A stretch of DNA of 64,000 nt from SpSt-333 sp964371615 (GCA_964371615.1 CAYJMS010000003.1:62001-126000); one strand, 5' to 3'. Shown: positions 21,819 through 31,664, counted from the first letter of the stretch. Notes: a model not told the origin generated them from the sequence alone. Numbers and translations: made by a program.

Positions 21819-22205
21819 GTGATCAGTAAAGTTATCCTCACCGCGGCAGCGATCGTGTATGGAATTCATGGCATTGCATTACTCTTTGCATCCGACATCA
21901 CTGCGGGATTGTTCGAAATTACTCTGACCAAAGAAATGACATTTGCCGCACAGTTTTTTGCCGGAGCGCTGCTCGGCATGGCGGTTCTTAATTGGTACAA
22001 CCACGCATCAATCGTGGGGGGAATTTACGGCCGTCCGGTGGTGATGATGAATCTGATGTACGGATTGATCGCTTTCCTTTCCGGCGCGCGCGGGGCGATG
22101 GATGGATATTTCAATGGTTTGTTCTGGATCGAAGTTGTTCTTCATGGGCTTTTAACCTTTTCGTTTGCACTTCTGATGTACCTCCCGCCTAATACGCGTA
22201 AATGA
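21819..22205 (+). CDS. Small four-helix membrane protein, unknown function
   Basis: Starts with GTG directly after the prfC stop; a GGAGA in the end of prfC could serve as its ribosome site. The 128-residue product has about four hydrophobic helices (residues 5-25, 38-58, 75-95 and 102-122) separated by short loops, with conserved-looking features FFAGALLGMAVLNW and GLIAFLSGARGAMDGYF. It resembles small DUF-type integral membrane proteins. I do not recognise a functional family and do not infer a role in translation from the shared operon. Confidence 0.8.
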   Translation: MISKVILTAAAIVYGIHGIALLFASDITAGLFEITLTKEMTFAAQFFAGALLGMAVLNWYNHASIVGGIYGRPVVMMNLMYGLIAFLSGARGAMDGYFNGLFWIEVVLHGLLTFSFALLMYLPPNTRK

Positions 22206-22644
22206 TGTCTGACGATGCTTTTCATCGTCTGACATCTCATAGCAGAAAAACATCTACCACAAAATCACAATACTTAATAACCACCAAATCACCAAGACAC
22301 CAAAATAGTTTTCCGCCTGCGGCGGGCACCAAAAAGCAAAAATAATCTGCCATAAAATCACAAAATCTAAAAATCATAAATTGAATACGTTATCTGCGAC
22401 GCAATATGGTTTCCCGCAGATCTCGCAGATTGGCACAGATGTAAAAGCATTTTAAATATTATAGACTTGTCAAATCTCAAAGATTTGATAAGTCTACCTT
22501 CTTTGTCCGTGCACAGACTCCCTTTTTCTTTAAGAAAACGGGGATCTCTCCTAACCGCCATCCGATTGCTCACAGCAATCGGATGGCTTTGTTATTTTTG
22601 TTGATTCTGGACTTTCTTATTCAGAACATTCACTTCAACAAGAA
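22206..22644. repeat. Gene-free gap with at least five repeat families
   Basis: In order: an R5 'GATGTCTGACGATG' hairpin (22204-22236, one stem mismatch), 'aataaccaccaaatcaccaa' dispersed repeats (22275-22320) carrying a CCGCCTGCGGCGGGC mini-palindrome, 'cataaaatcacaaaatct' repeats (22350-22380), an R3 hairpin (22463-22495, CAA loop), a degraded R4 hairpin (about 22520-22546), and an R2 hairpin with stem GCCATCCGATTGCT and loop CAC (22557-22587). No gene is supported here. Confidence 0.8.
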
Positions 22645-23706
22645 ATGACAAAAAAGTTTTCCATACTGCTCACCTCTATACTCTTATTCTCTTTTCTGCA
22701 GATGGATTGTAAGGATGATCCACCGGTGGTACATCCTCCATCGAAAAATATGCGCAAGTTAACATGGACAATTGATACAATTTCGTATGAAATTGGTACG
22801 CAAACCTTGCTATATAAAATTTGGGGAACTTCGCCACAGGATGTTTACGCTAGCGGATTTAATGGCAGCGGATGGGGAGAATTATACCATTTCGATGGTG
22901 AAAGTTGGTCGGTTGTGATTCATGGACATAAATCAATAGATGTGGGTCAGGTGTTTGGATTTGCTTCAAACGATGTGTGGCTGGTAGGAGGTTACTTTTA
23001 CATAAATCCTTCTCCTCCGCCCAACTTTTTAGACTCAAGTGTGATATTACATTTTGATGGACAACAATGGAATGAAATACCAATCCAACGCACAGAAGGA
23101 CTTACTTCTATTTGGGGAGATCAATCAAATCAACTAATTGCAGGAGGAAAACATGGCGCCCTTTTGCGATATGTCAACGGCATATGGCAAAGTACGTATA
23201 TAGATAAAAGACTCACCTTTTTGGATTTTACCGGAATTGATAATAGCATATATGCATTAGCATACATAGCAGCACCGGAAACAGAAGGAAATATCGGTAA
23301 AGCATTTATATTGAAACAGCAAGACACAAACTTCATCATAATTGATTCGATCACAACAATTAATGATTGGGCAAATCCAAAATTTGGCGAATACGCCATT
23401 CAGACGATCGGAAAAAAGTTGTATAGCACTGGTTCTGGAGTTTTTGAAAGTCTCGATGGCATTACATGGAAAAAATGTCTTGAAACTTATCCGAATAATA
23501 TTTTTGGAATATTCGGCACAAATGGAAATAACATTTTTGCATGTGGGAGCGGGAACACACTTTATCACTGGAATGGTACAGATTGGGTATCTCTTGAGAT
23601 TCCGGGAGATCCTTCGCTACCGTTATACGGCGTTTGGTGCGATGACAATGAAGTTTTTGTAATTGGTGAAGACGGACACAGAAGTTACGTTATCCACGGT
23701 AAATAG
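22645..23706 (+). CDS. Predicted lipoprotein with beta-propeller-like repeats, unknown function
   Basis: A 353-residue protein whose signal peptide ends at lipobox FLQMDC, followed by the linker CKDDPPVVHPP. At least five repeats of the form 'W-G-x-x-x-x-D-V-Y-x-x-G ... HFDGxxW' run through the mature protein, for example IWGTSPQDVYASG, FASNDVWLVGG, IFGTNGNNIFACG and YHWNGTDW. This spacing suggests a six- or seven-bladed beta-propeller exposed at the cell surface. It resembles the lipoprotein at 2377-3735, is similarly AT-rich, and is likewise preceded by an R2 hairpin (22557-22587). Similar proteins are sometimes misannotated as glucosyltransferases; no such motif is present. Confidence 0.78.
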   Translation: MTKKFSILLTSILLFSFLQMDCKDDPPVVHPPSKNMRKLTWTIDTISYEIGTQTLLYKIWGTSPQDVYASGFNGSGWGELYHFDGESWSVVIHGHKSIDVGQVFGFASNDVWLVGGYFYINPSPPPNFLDSSVILHFDGQQWNEIPIQRTEGLTSIWGDQSNQLIAGGKHGALLRYVNGIWQSTYIDKRLTFLDFTGIDNSIYALAYIAAPETEGNIGKAFILKQQDTNFIIIDSITTINDWANPKFGEYAIQTIGKKLYSTGSGVFESLDGITWKKCLETYPNNIFGIFGTNGNNIFACGSGNTLYHWNGTDWVSLEIPGDPSLPLYGVWCDDNEVFVIGEDGHRSYVIHGK

Positions 23707-23825
23707 TGGGGAAATGGATCTATTCCACAGATGTAATCGGTTATTAAAGAAATAAAAAAACATGCGAGCATGATGTAATTTCTTATCTCGTTTTCAACAT
23801 CTCATCGAAAATACCGAATTTTTCA

Positions 23826-23856
23826 GATCCCCGTTTTCTTTAAGAAAACGGAGATC
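23826..23856. repeat. Palindromic repeat, family R4 (CCCCGTTTTCTT hairpin)
   Basis: Arms GATCCCCGTTTTCTT and TAAGAAAACGGAGATC, with one mismatch, in the gap before the GH97 gene. A cleaner copy at 61037-61069 has a 15-bp stem and TAT loop. Confidence 0.8.
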
Positions 23857-23936
23857 AGTCAAAAAAGACTCCCCTTCTCTCCCATCGAAAAATCCCTTAC
23901 ATTCCATGGTCAATCAATCGCAAAAGGATTCTCCAC

Positions 23937-26087
23937 ATGAAATTGCTCTCGGTTTTTCTCATCTGTTTCTTGATTACAAACATGTCATTCTCACAAACCA
24001 TACAGTCGCCGAACAAACGGCTTGCACTCACGTTCTCCCTTGCGCAGGACGGAACACCAACGTATCAATTGAATTTTGGAAAGAAGAATGTGATCAATCC
24101 CAGCACCATGGGATTGGAATTAAAGAATGCTTCATCTCTATTAAATGGATTCACCGTGGCGAAAGTCGAATCGTCGCTGGTCGATGAATCGTGGGAACCG
24201 GTGTGGGGCGAACTCAAAACGATCCGGAACAATTACCGCGAACTGAAAGTGACGCTGCAACAGCAATCGGAACTGCCGCGTACCATGGTCGTCACATTCC
24301 GCCTGTTCGACGAGGGACTTGGATTCCGGTACGAATTTCCGAAACAGGATCATCTGAATTATTTCGTCGTGGCAAACGAGCGGACCGAATTCCGTCTTAC
24401 CGGCAATCACAAAGCGTTTTGGATACCCGGCGATTTCGACACAAACGAATACGCGTATCACGAAACGAACCTGAGCGATGTGGACGCCACCACCGGAATG
24501 AACGCGGGCGAGATCGCCACGCGCACGGTGATCGGCAAGGATTTCGTCCAGACGCCGCTGATGATGATATCGTCAGACGGACTCTATATCAATATCTTCG
24601 AAGCGGCGCTGGTAAACTATCCCGCCATGTGCGTAAAGATCGACAAATCTTCATTCACCCTTACATCAACAATCGCTCCGGACGCGGTCGGCAACAAGGC
24701 GTACTTGCAGACTCCAGCAAAGACTCCCTGGCGAACCGTGATGGTGAGCGACAAAGCGGCCGATCTGCTCGCATCAAAGATGATCCTGAACCTGAATGAA
24801 CCGTCGAAAATCGCGGACGTTTCGTGGATCAAGCCGCAGAAGTATATCGGCATCTGGTGGGAGCTGCACGTCGGCAAGACATCGTGGAACTACGCCGACA
24901 CAAACAATCTGAAACTGGCGGAGACAAACTGGAACTCGTTGAAACCGAACGGCCGCCACGGCGCAACGACGGAGCGGACAAAATTCTACATCGATTTCGC
25001 GGCAAAACATGGCTTCGACGGCGTACTTGTGGAGGGATGGAACGTCGGCTGGGAAGACTGGTTCGGGCAATGGAAGGAAGAGGTATTCGATTTCGTCACG
25101 CCGTATCCCGACTTCGACGTCGCTGCGCTGCAGAAGTATGCGGAAGAAAAAGGGGTGAAGATGATTATGCACCACGAAACGTCCTCGTCAGTCACCAACT
25201 ACGAACGGCGCATGGATGAGGCATTCAGTTTTATGAAGAAGCATGGTTACAACACCGTCAAAACCGGCTACGTCGGCAAGATCATTCCCCGCGGCGAATA
25301 TCACGACGGGCAATGGATGGTGGATCATTATGTCCGTGTGGCGGAGAAATCGGCGAAGTACGGCATTATGATCAACTCTCACGAATCGGTCCGTCCCACC
25401 GGCCTTTCCCGCACGTATCCCAACTGGTTAGCATGCGAAGCGGCGCGGGGGAACGAATTCAATGCGTGGAGCAACGGAAATCCCCCCGCCCACGAAACCA
25501 TTCTCCCCTTCACACGGTTGCTCGGCGGCCCGATGGATTACACGCCGGGAATTTTCCAGATCACGATGGATTATTACGGCAAAACGAATAAGGAACAGGT
25601 CCATACGACACTGGTGAAACAAATGGCGCTCTATGTGACGATGTACAGTCCCCTGCACATGGCGGCAGACCTGCCGGAAAATTATGAGCGGTTCCCCGAC
25701 GCATTTCAGTTCATCAAGGATGTGGCGATGGACTGGGACGATTCGAAGTACATAGAGGCGGAACCGGGAGACTACGTCACCGTCGTGCGGAAAGCAAAGA
25801 ATAGAAACAATGAATGGTTTCTCGGAGCGATCACGGACGAGAATTCCAGAAAGAGTTCTGTTGCGCTGAACTTTCTCGACCCGAAGCAGAAGTATGTTGC
25901 AACGATCTACGCCGATGCCGCCGACGCGCATTATGAGAATAATCCGATGGCATATACGATCGAGAAGTTTATCGTCAGCAGCAAGACCGTATTAAAATTG
26001 CAGCTCGCCCCCGGCGGCGGCGCTGCAGTGAGCATCACCCCGGCAACGAAAGAGGATGAGAATAAATTAAAAATATATAAAAAATAG
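23937..26087 (+). CDS. Glycoside hydrolase family 97 (alpha-glucosidase / SusB-like)
   Basis: A 716-residue exported enzyme: signal peptide (MKLLSVFLICFLITNMSFSQ), N-terminal beta-sandwich (about 22-270), central TIM barrel (about 275-620), and C-terminal sandwich. Characteristic GH97 blocks are GVLVEGWNVGWEDWFGQW, MMHHETSSSVTNYERRMD and INSHESVRPTGLSRTYPNW followed by ACEAARGNEF. The glutamates in these blocks correspond to those of inverting GH97 alpha-glucosidases such as SusB, whereas retaining alpha-galactosidases use an aspartate; the subgroup call is from memory of the family. It likely releases glucose from alpha-glucans in the periplasm. No Sus-type transporter genes adjoin it. Confidence 0.93.
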   Translation: MKLLSVFLICFLITNMSFSQTIQSPNKRLALTFSLAQDGTPTYQLNFGKKNVINPSTMGLELKNASSLLNGFTVAKVESSLVDESWEPVWGELKTIRNNYRELKVTLQQQSELPRTMVVTFRLFDEGLGFRYEFPKQDHLNYFVVANERTEFRLTGNHKAFWIPGDFDTNEYAYHETNLSDVDATTGMNAGEIATRTVIGKDFVQTPLMMISSDGLYINIFEAALVNYPAMCVKIDKSSFTLTSTIAPDAVGNKAYLQTPAKTPWRTVMVSDKAADLLASKMILNLNEPSKIADVSWIKPQKYIGIWWELHVGKTSWNYADTNNLKLAETNWNSLKPNGRHGATTERTKFYIDFAAKHGFDGVLVEGWNVGWEDWFGQWKEEVFDFVTPYPDFDVAALQKYAEEKGVKMIMHHETSSSVTNYERRMDEAFSFMKKHGYNTVKTGYVGKIIPRGEYHDGQWMVDHYVRVAEKSAKYGIMINSHESVRPTGLSRTYPNWLACEAARGNEFNAWSNGNPPAHETILPFTRLLGGPMDYTPGIFQITMDYYGKTNKEQVHTTLVKQMALYVTMYSPLHMAADLPENYERFPDAFQFIKDVAMDWDDSKYIEAEPGDYVTVVRKAKNRNNEWFLGAITDENSRKSSVALNFLDPKQKYVATIYADAADAHYENNPMAYTIEKFIVSSKTVLKLQLAPGGGAAVSITPATKEDENKLKIYKK

Positions 26088-26474
26088 TTCGTACGGTTAA
26101 AAGCATTACCGCAAAGATCGCGAAGAAAGAGCGTACGCAAAGTTCGCAAAGAAGACATTCTGCGTACATCTGTGTGATTCGCGGGAAATTCGATTGATAT
26201 TGTTCATCCTTCGACTCGGCATAATGAGTCGCCTGCCTCGCTCAGGATGAACATCGCTAAGATCTGAATTATATTTTCTATGATCATCCTGAGCAAGTCC
26301 CGCAGGGACGCGTCGAAGGATGCCCGTTGATAAAAGCATAACCGCAAAGGACGCAAAGGAAAGGCGTTATGCAAAGTTCGCAAAGGAGACGTATTGCATC
26401 GGTCTGCGGAAAAACCAGTATTCCGTCTTCTGTCTTCAGTATTCTGTCTTCTTATAATAAAACTCTATTCAACC
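26088..26474. repeat. Gene-free gap with dispersed repeats
   Basis: Two related direct copies of 'taccgcaaag...cgcaaagttcgcaaag' type sequence (about 26104-26155 and 26337-26390) flank two 'tcctt/cgac...gctcaggatga' hairpin-type repeats (26204-26250 and 26280-26323). No supported gene. Confidence 0.7.
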
Positions 26475-27095
26475 ATGAAAACATTTCGAATTCACATCAT
26501 TTTTTCTATCGTATCAATTCTTCTTTTCTCCTCATGCAACAAGAATTTTACTCCTGAACAACAGGAATACATCGCCTCGGTCGAAAAATCGCGTCGGGAA
26601 AAAGACGAGTGGATGAAATCCGATTCCCTCTCTCCTTTCACACGAGACACCACTGCGCATTTCTCGCCGTTGAAGTACTATCCGGTGAATCCCGACTATG
26701 TTTTTCACAGCAAACTCTTTCATTATTCGCAGCAGGATACGGTCACCATTTTCGGCACAAAGGGTGAAGAGCGCCGGGTGGTCCGCTACGGCTATGTTCT
26801 GTGGAATCATGAAGGAACCGATATTGCCATTACCGTTTATAAAGGTACAAGCAAAAAAGGAGTCGAGTACTACAGCATCTGGTTTACAGACAAAACCACC
26901 GGTAAAGAAACGTACGGCGTCGGCAGATATCTCGATTTTTTCTACAACCCGGATAATGATTTCATCTATACCGTCGATTTTAATCTTGCCTACAGTCCGT
27001 ATTGTTCATACAGCACACTGTATTCCTGTGCAATCCCCGCAAAAGAAGATTATATTGACGTTGCGATCGAAGCCGGGGAAAAAGCATTTCATTAG
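26475..27095 (+). CDS. DUF1684-family lipoprotein
   Basis: The ATG at 26475 opens a lipoprotein signal peptide with lipobox LLFSSC; earlier in-frame codons are repeat DNA. The 206-residue product carries a full DUF1684 domain: the start motif YIASVEKSRREKDEWMKSD, then KYYPVNPDYVF, VVRYGYVLWN, DKTTGKETYGVGRYLDF and FNLAYSPYCSYSTLYSCAIP. The biochemical role of DUF1684 is not established. It is probably anchored in a membrane facing the periplasm. Isolated gene. Confidence 0.9.
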   Translation: MKTFRIHIIFSIVSILLFSSCNKNFTPEQQEYIASVEKSRREKDEWMKSDSLSPFTRDTTAHFSPLKYYPVNPDYVFHSKLFHYSQQDTVTIFGTKGEERRVVRYGYVLWNHEGTDIAITVYKGTSKKGVEYYSIWFTDKTTGKETYGVGRYLDFFYNPDNDFIYTVDFNLAYSPYCSYSTLYSCAIPAKEDYIDVAIEAGEKAFH

Positions 27096-27196
27096 AGAAA
27101 TACACCACGGAGATCACGGAGGACACGGAGAGGTGTGGCGATGGATTTGATTTATTTTATGATTTGGTGATTTGTTAGTAGAAGGAACATCTTTCA

Positions 27197-28093
27197 ATGG
27201 AAATCAGTTCGCTACATAAAAAACTCATCGCCGGGTATACGGCGGAAAACCTGCAGAAGATCACCCGCAAGATTATCGATCTGCATCGGAATAATCAAGT
27301 CCATGCAATGACGACACTGCTGCATGCCGTCGGGGATGAGATTGCAGAAAAGAAAGCGCAGACTAACAAAGCATTTTACCGGTTGATGATGATCTATCAT
27401 CCCGACCGGATCGGTTTTTACAGAAGCGAGATCGACCGGTTGTATGCGGCGAAAGATCTCGATCACTTAAAGCAATTTTCTCATATTTTTACCGCTCTCG
27501 ATCTTGAAAAGTCTCTGGTCGTACTGAAGAAACCGGCAAACGACGCTCCTGCATATTCCGATCTGTGGGAGGCGGTGAGCGAAGAGACCGGCGATTACGA
27601 TGAAGAGTATCCGGAAGAGGAACAGGATGAATCGCTCGACGAATTGGACGGATTTGTCTCTCGCAATAATTTCTTCTCCGTCTTCAAAAAACAGGCGTAC
27701 GGAAATTCGAAGGTCGAACTCCCCTTCTATTATCTGGAGGATATCGATGTGCTCGACCTTGCAGGGGCGGAGATCGACGATCTTGACGGAATACGGTACT
27801 GCAAACATCTTGTAACGGTGGAACTTTCCGGCAACCGGATTACGGACATTTCGGAGCTCGCATCGTTGACGATGCTGCAGGAGGTATATCTCGCCGGCAA
27901 CCGGATCGGCTACATCGATGCGCTGCAGTTCCTGCCGGACCTTCATGCCGTCGATATTTCGTTCAATGCCATCGACGACCTGTCGCCGTTGTTCGAACTG
28001 GAACATCTGGAATATCTGAACGTCACGGGAAACAAAATTCCCCGCCAGCAGCTCGACCGGCTGCAACACAAGGGTGTCATTATCATTTCATAA
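27197..28093 (+). CDS. J-domain-like / leucine-rich repeat protein
   Basis: A 298-residue soluble protein. Residues about 45-100 include AFYRLMMIYHPDRIGFY, which reads like the helix II-HPD-helix III core of a DnaJ domain. An acidic linker (about 118-150, YDEEYPEEEQDESLDELD) follows. Residues about 180-295 hold four to five SDS22-type leucine-rich repeats such as LDLAGAEIDDLDGI, VELSGNRITDISEL, VYLAGNRIGYIDAL and LNVTGNKIP. LRRs of this type mediate protein binding, and J domains recruit Hsp70, so a client-specific co-chaperone is conceivable; that is inference. No signal peptide. It overlaps the upstream extension of the next gene's frame but not its chosen start. Confidence 0.78.
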   Translation: MEISSLHKKLIAGYTAENLQKITRKIIDLHRNNQVHAMTTLLHAVGDEIAEKKAQTNKAFYRLMMIYHPDRIGFYRSEIDRLYAAKDLDHLKQFSHIFTALDLEKSLVVLKKPANDAPAYSDLWEAVSEETGDYDEEYPEEEQDESLDELDGFVSRNNFFSVFKKQAYGNSKVELPFYYLEDIDVLDLAGAEIDDLDGIRYCKHLVTVELSGNRITDISELASLTMLQEVYLAGNRIGYIDALQFLPDLHAVDISFNAIDDLSPLFELEHLEYLNVTGNKIPRQQLDRLQHKGVIIIS

Positions 28094-28118
28094 CCTATCA
28101 ATAGTTCCGGGAGTTTTT

Positions 28119-29237
28119 ATGAAGCATCTTTTATCTGCTGTACTACTCACCATAATATTTGTTGCAAGTGCATCGGCGCACGACCGCGGACACGGCGGGC
28201 GGGTCATCGAATTTCCCGACATTCCCGGATTCGTAACACTTAAATGCGATCTTCATCAACACACGGTCTTCTCCGACGGCAATGTGTGGCCTTCCATCCG
28301 CATACAGGAAGCGACGAAGGACGGACTCGATGCTATTGCATTGACGGAACATCTCGAGTATCAGCCCCACAAAAAGGACATTCCCCATCCCGACCGGAAC
28401 CGCTCGTTCGAATTGGCAAAAGAATCCGCGGATAAAACCAATCTGATTGTCATCAACGGTTCAGAGATCACGCGGCGGATGCCTCCGGGACATTCCAATG
28501 CAATTTTTATTACCGACGCCAACAAACTGTTGACGCCCGATTCGATTGAGGTCTTCCGCGAAGCGAAACGGCAGGGGGCATTTACATTCTGGAATCATCC
28601 GCATTGGGTGGGACAAAGCGCCACCGCCATTGCGACGCTGACCGACGTTCATAAATATTTGCTGAAGGAAAAATTACTGGACGGGATCGAAGTAGTGAAT
28701 GACGATACGTACTCGGACGAAGCGCTGCAAATCGCGCTGGATCATAATCTGACGATCATGGGCTCGTCCGATATACACGGACTGATCGACTGGCAATACG
28801 ATGTTCCCGACGGCGGACACCGGCCGATCACACTCGTCTTCGCGAAAGAGCGTACGGCAGAATCGTTGAAAGAAGCCCTCTTTGCACGGCGGACCGCGGT
28901 CTGGTTCAACAATACATTGATCGGCAGGGAAGACTTTGTCGCGCCGTTGATCAAACAATCATTGACGACTTCGAATGCGGAGTACCGGAAGAATAAATCG
29001 GTCCTCACCGTAAAGATCGAGAACAGCAGCGATGCGGAATATATTCTGGAGAATATGAGCGGCTATACGCTGTACATGCATGCTAATATCTTCACTGTAA
29101 AGCCGCATGAAACGACCACCATCGATGTAAAAACGTCGGAAGTGCTAAAAAATGTTTCATTGCCGTTCAAAGTACTGAACGCCGTCATTGCACCGAATAC
29201 ACATCCGACGATCACATTCGATATTGTGCTGAAATAG
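28119..29237 (+). CDS. PHP-domain phosphoesterase (Sb-PDE-like), exported
   Basis: The ATG at 28119 follows a GGGAG ribosome site and opens a signal peptide (MKHLLSAVLLTIIFVASASA). The 372-residue product has the PHP metal-binding motifs: KCDLHQHTVFSDG (HxH), LTEHLEYQPHKKD, NGSEITR, FWNHPHW and GSSDIHG. A C-terminal beta-rich domain of about 90 residues follows. The arrangement resembles the Sb-PDE family of exported phosphodiesterases, so it may hydrolyse phosphate diesters or triesters in the periplasm. A terminator separates it from the convergent M1 peptidase gene. Confidence 0.87.
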   Translation: MKHLLSAVLLTIIFVASASAHDRGHGGRVIEFPDIPGFVTLKCDLHQHTVFSDGNVWPSIRIQEATKDGLDAIALTEHLEYQPHKKDIPHPDRNRSFELAKESADKTNLIVINGSEITRRMPPGHSNAIFITDANKLLTPDSIEVFREAKRQGAFTFWNHPHWVGQSATAIATLTDVHKYLLKEKLLDGIEVVNDDTYSDEALQIALDHNLTIMGSSDIHGLIDWQYDVPDGGHRPITLVFAKERTAESLKEALFARRTAVWFNNTLIGREDFVAPLIKQSLTTSNAEYRKNKSVLTVKIENSSDAEYILENMSGYTLYMHANIFTVKPHETTTIDVKTSEVLKNVSLPFKVLNAVIAPNTHPTITFDIVLK

Positions 29238-29267
29238 GCAGCACTGTACAATAGACCATAGTAAATA

Positions 29268-29299
29268 CAAAAAGGGGAAACTCGCGTCTCCCCTTTTTT
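29268..29299. terminator. Bidirectional intrinsic terminator
   Basis: Arms AAAAAGGGGAAAC and GTCTCCCCTTTTTT around a TCGC loop, with A and T runs on the two sides. It lies between the convergent PHP phosphoesterase and M1 peptidase genes and can serve both strands. Confidence 0.85.
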
Positions 29300-29343
29300 G
29301 TTCACTGATGATCTGTTATCAGCTCTCTGATTTTTCCTCTTTT

Positions 29344-31332
29344 CTATTTCACCAGCGTCATCTTCTTTGACTGCGCGAACGATCCCGACTCCAGACGGAA
29401 AATGTACATACCGGAGGAGATGTTTTTCGGCAGCCATTGAATTTCATGCTCTCCCGCCGGACGCGCTTCGTTCGTCAATGTTTCAACTTCCTGTCCCAGC
29501 ATATCGTACACCGTCACCTTCACATTTGCGGTGACGGGAATAGAGTACCGTATCGTTGTGGAGGGATTGAACGGATTGGGATAGTTCTGCATCAGTTCGA
29601 ATGTATACGGCGATCCGTCCTCGCGTACCGCAGTCGGATTGAATGTGAGATCCCTTAATATCCATTCGTTCGGATCAATGGAAACGGTTGCCGCGCGGCG
29701 CGGCAGCGGAATATAAAAAATCTGATCCGGTGAATTATTAAAGACGGTGACCGTCGTGTCCCATGCCGTCGCAAAGAACTTCAGGTCGATCGGCATCGAA
29801 AAGTACGCCGGATTCGACGTACCGGTCGTCTGTTTGATTCTCACGCGGGAGATGAAACCGGTTTCGGTCGTATCGACACCGTGATAGTATGTGTATTTCG
29901 GATATTTTTCCCCGAAGACCCACTGATTGAAGAACCAATCCAGATCGCGGCCGGAGGCAGTTTCGCAATGTGTTTGAAAATCGATCGTTGCCGCCGTGCC
30001 GTACATCAGCGCCGGATCGGTTGCATACGATTTGATCGCTGCAAAGAATACCGAATCACCCAGCGAGTGCCGGAGCATATGCAAAACAACCGATCCCTTA
30101 TTATAGACGCGGCTCGACGCAAAGAGATTGGAAACGTTCGCGGTATCCTGCACATGCAGCGTTCCGACGGCGGTCTTTGCGCTTGTAATTCTTTGCGCCA
30201 TGCGGGAGCGGAACGCCGTTTCGCCGTACATCCGTTCACGATAAACCGCTTCAAAATACTGCGCAAATCCTTCGTTCAGCCACAGGTCTGGCCAGGTGCG
30301 GCAGGTGATCAAATCCCCGAACCATTGATGCACCAATTCATGCGCAATGGTTGCTTCGCTGAATGCGTTCGATCCGAGCGACGTGAGCGTCTGGTGCTCC
30401 ATTCCTCCGCCCCATCCGAACTGCACGTGCCCGTATTTTTCATCGATGAACGGATACTCGCCGAATATCGGTTTGAAAATTTCCAGCATTCCGATTGTCA
30501 GCGCGGCGTTTGTTCTGTATGACGGTGACGTCGAACCGATATTGGACAGCACATAATTCACCACTTCCATCGAATCCGTTTCGGTGTACTTATACCAGTC
30601 GGAGAACGAACTGAAATTGCCGATGGTAACAGCGACGAGATACGTGGCGATCGGATAGCGGTGTTTCCATTTATATGTTTTTGTATTGTCGCCGTTCTGA
30701 ACTATTTCTACGAGCTTCCCGCTGGTGACGCCGGTCAGCGATTGATCGCAGGTGATCCAGATATCCATCGAATCGGCCTTCTCCGTCGGATGATCGACAC
30801 AGGGCCACCAGTCCCGTGAGCCGTACGGCTCGCTGAGCGTATAGATCCATCTGGTCTGGTCCGCTGCATTCGCATCGGAATAACTTCCCAATCCGGTGTA
30901 CGGGGGATTGCCATGGTAGTATACCTGAGTCGTCACGGTGTCCCCCTGAAATCGTTTTGACGGAAGTGCGATCTCGATCGTTTTTGCCGCCGCGATAACG
31001 GTAGTTTTGGCGCCGTCGACAAAAACAGAATCGACCGTCAACGCGCTCATCAGATCGTATGTGATACTTGTGACTGAATCCGCCCGGATAATAACAACAG
31101 CGGCAACATCTCCTTTCACATATCCTTTTTGATCGGCGATGCGGATATTGAGTTTGTAATATTTCACGTCGATCTGTTCCGTGGCGACGGACGACGACGC
31201 GTATTGTCGGACAAGGACCTGATGCCTGCGGGCTTCGGTCTTATACAGATCGTTCAGATCGGCGTCATCCTGCGCAACCACGATGGTCACGAAAGAGATC
31301 AGTGTAAAGACTGTTCGATAAAATATTTTCAT
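29344..31332 (-). CDS. M1-family aminopeptidase with T9SS C-terminal sorting domain
   Basis: A 662-residue secreted zinc peptidase. A signal peptide ends near residue 20 (VTIVVAQ). The M1 substrate motif appears as GGMEHQT (about 309) and the zinc site as HELVHQWFGD (331-335) plus WLNEGFAQYFE (third ligand E354). Residues about 585-662 form a type IX sorting domain: YPNPFNPSTTIRYSIP, VTVYDMLGQEVETL, ARPAGEHEIQW and SSGMYIFRLESG ending KKMTLVK. The family trims N-terminal residues from peptides; here it is predicted to cross the outer membrane through T9SS and lose its tail at the surface. Confidence 0.96.
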   Translation of the reverse strand: MKIFYRTVFTLISFVTIVVAQDDADLNDLYKTEARRHQVLVRQYASSSVATEQIDVKYYKLNIRIADQKGYVKGDVAAVVIIRADSVTSITYDLMSALTVDSVFVDGAKTTVIAAAKTIEIALPSKRFQGDTVTTQVYYHGNPPYTGLGSYSDANAADQTRWIYTLSEPYGSRDWWPCVDHPTEKADSMDIWITCDQSLTGVTSGKLVEIVQNGDNTKTYKWKHRYPIATYLVAVTIGNFSSFSDWYKYTETDSMEVVNYVLSNIGSTSPSYRTNAALTIGMLEIFKPIFGEYPFIDEKYGHVQFGWGGGMEHQTLTSLGSNAFSEATIAHELVHQWFGDLITCRTWPDLWLNEGFAQYFEAVYRERMYGETAFRSRMAQRITSAKTAVGTLHVQDTANVSNLFASSRVYNKGSVVLHMLRHSLGDSVFFAAIKSYATDPALMYGTAATIDFQTHCETASGRDLDWFFNQWVFGEKYPKYTYYHGVDTTETGFISRVRIKQTTGTSNPAYFSMPIDLKFFATAWDTTVTVFNNSPDQIFYIPLPRRAATVSIDPNEWILRDLTFNPTAVREDGSPYTFELMQNYPNPFNPSTTIRYSIPVTANVKVTVYDMLGQEVETLTNEARPAGEHEIQWLPKNISSGMYIFRLESGSFAQSKKMTLVK

Positions 31333-31642
31333 AAAAAAGGAATTGAATGATCGTTATGTATGCACATTTATTGTTGATCTCATCTCAAAAATAAGTATTG
31401 TCATCCCGAGCGTAGACGAGGGGTGACTATTTGAGCGGAGCCATGCCTCGACTTTTCACCTGCCACGTTTTTTGGCGGGGGCTCGGCATGACATTGATTT
31501 TATATTTTTTAAATTGATCTGTTGTAAAAACGTACATACAATCGCCGTCAGAAGCAATCGCCGAATTCATTGAATACAAACGGTAATGATATGGTTGCGC
31601 AATGTTCTCCATCGATTTTCCTTTGTTCGTACCGATAAAATT
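31333..31642. repeat. Gene-free gap with cattgtcat-type hairpins
   Basis: Around 31397-31496 the arms 'attgtcatcc' and 'ggcatgacattg' surround a GAGCGTAGACGA core also found in both hairpins at 62831-62905. The rest is AT-rich and probably holds the promoters of the divergent M1 peptidase and lysine-degradation genes. Confidence 0.65.
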
Positions 31643-31664
31643 GTACTTTACTATAGTAAAGTAC
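31643..31664. promoter_or_regulatory. Perfect 22-bp palindrome, candidate operator of the lysine-degradation genes
   Basis: The half-site GTACTTTACTA is followed directly by its exact reverse complement. It ends 18 bases before the start codon of the lysine-ketoglutarate reductase gene and includes a TATAGT/TACTAT that could act as a -10 box. Its AT-rich, loop-free form differs from the GC-rich hairpin repeats elsewhere, which suggests a dimeric repressor site rather than a REP. No regulator gene is adjacent. Confidence 0.6.
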
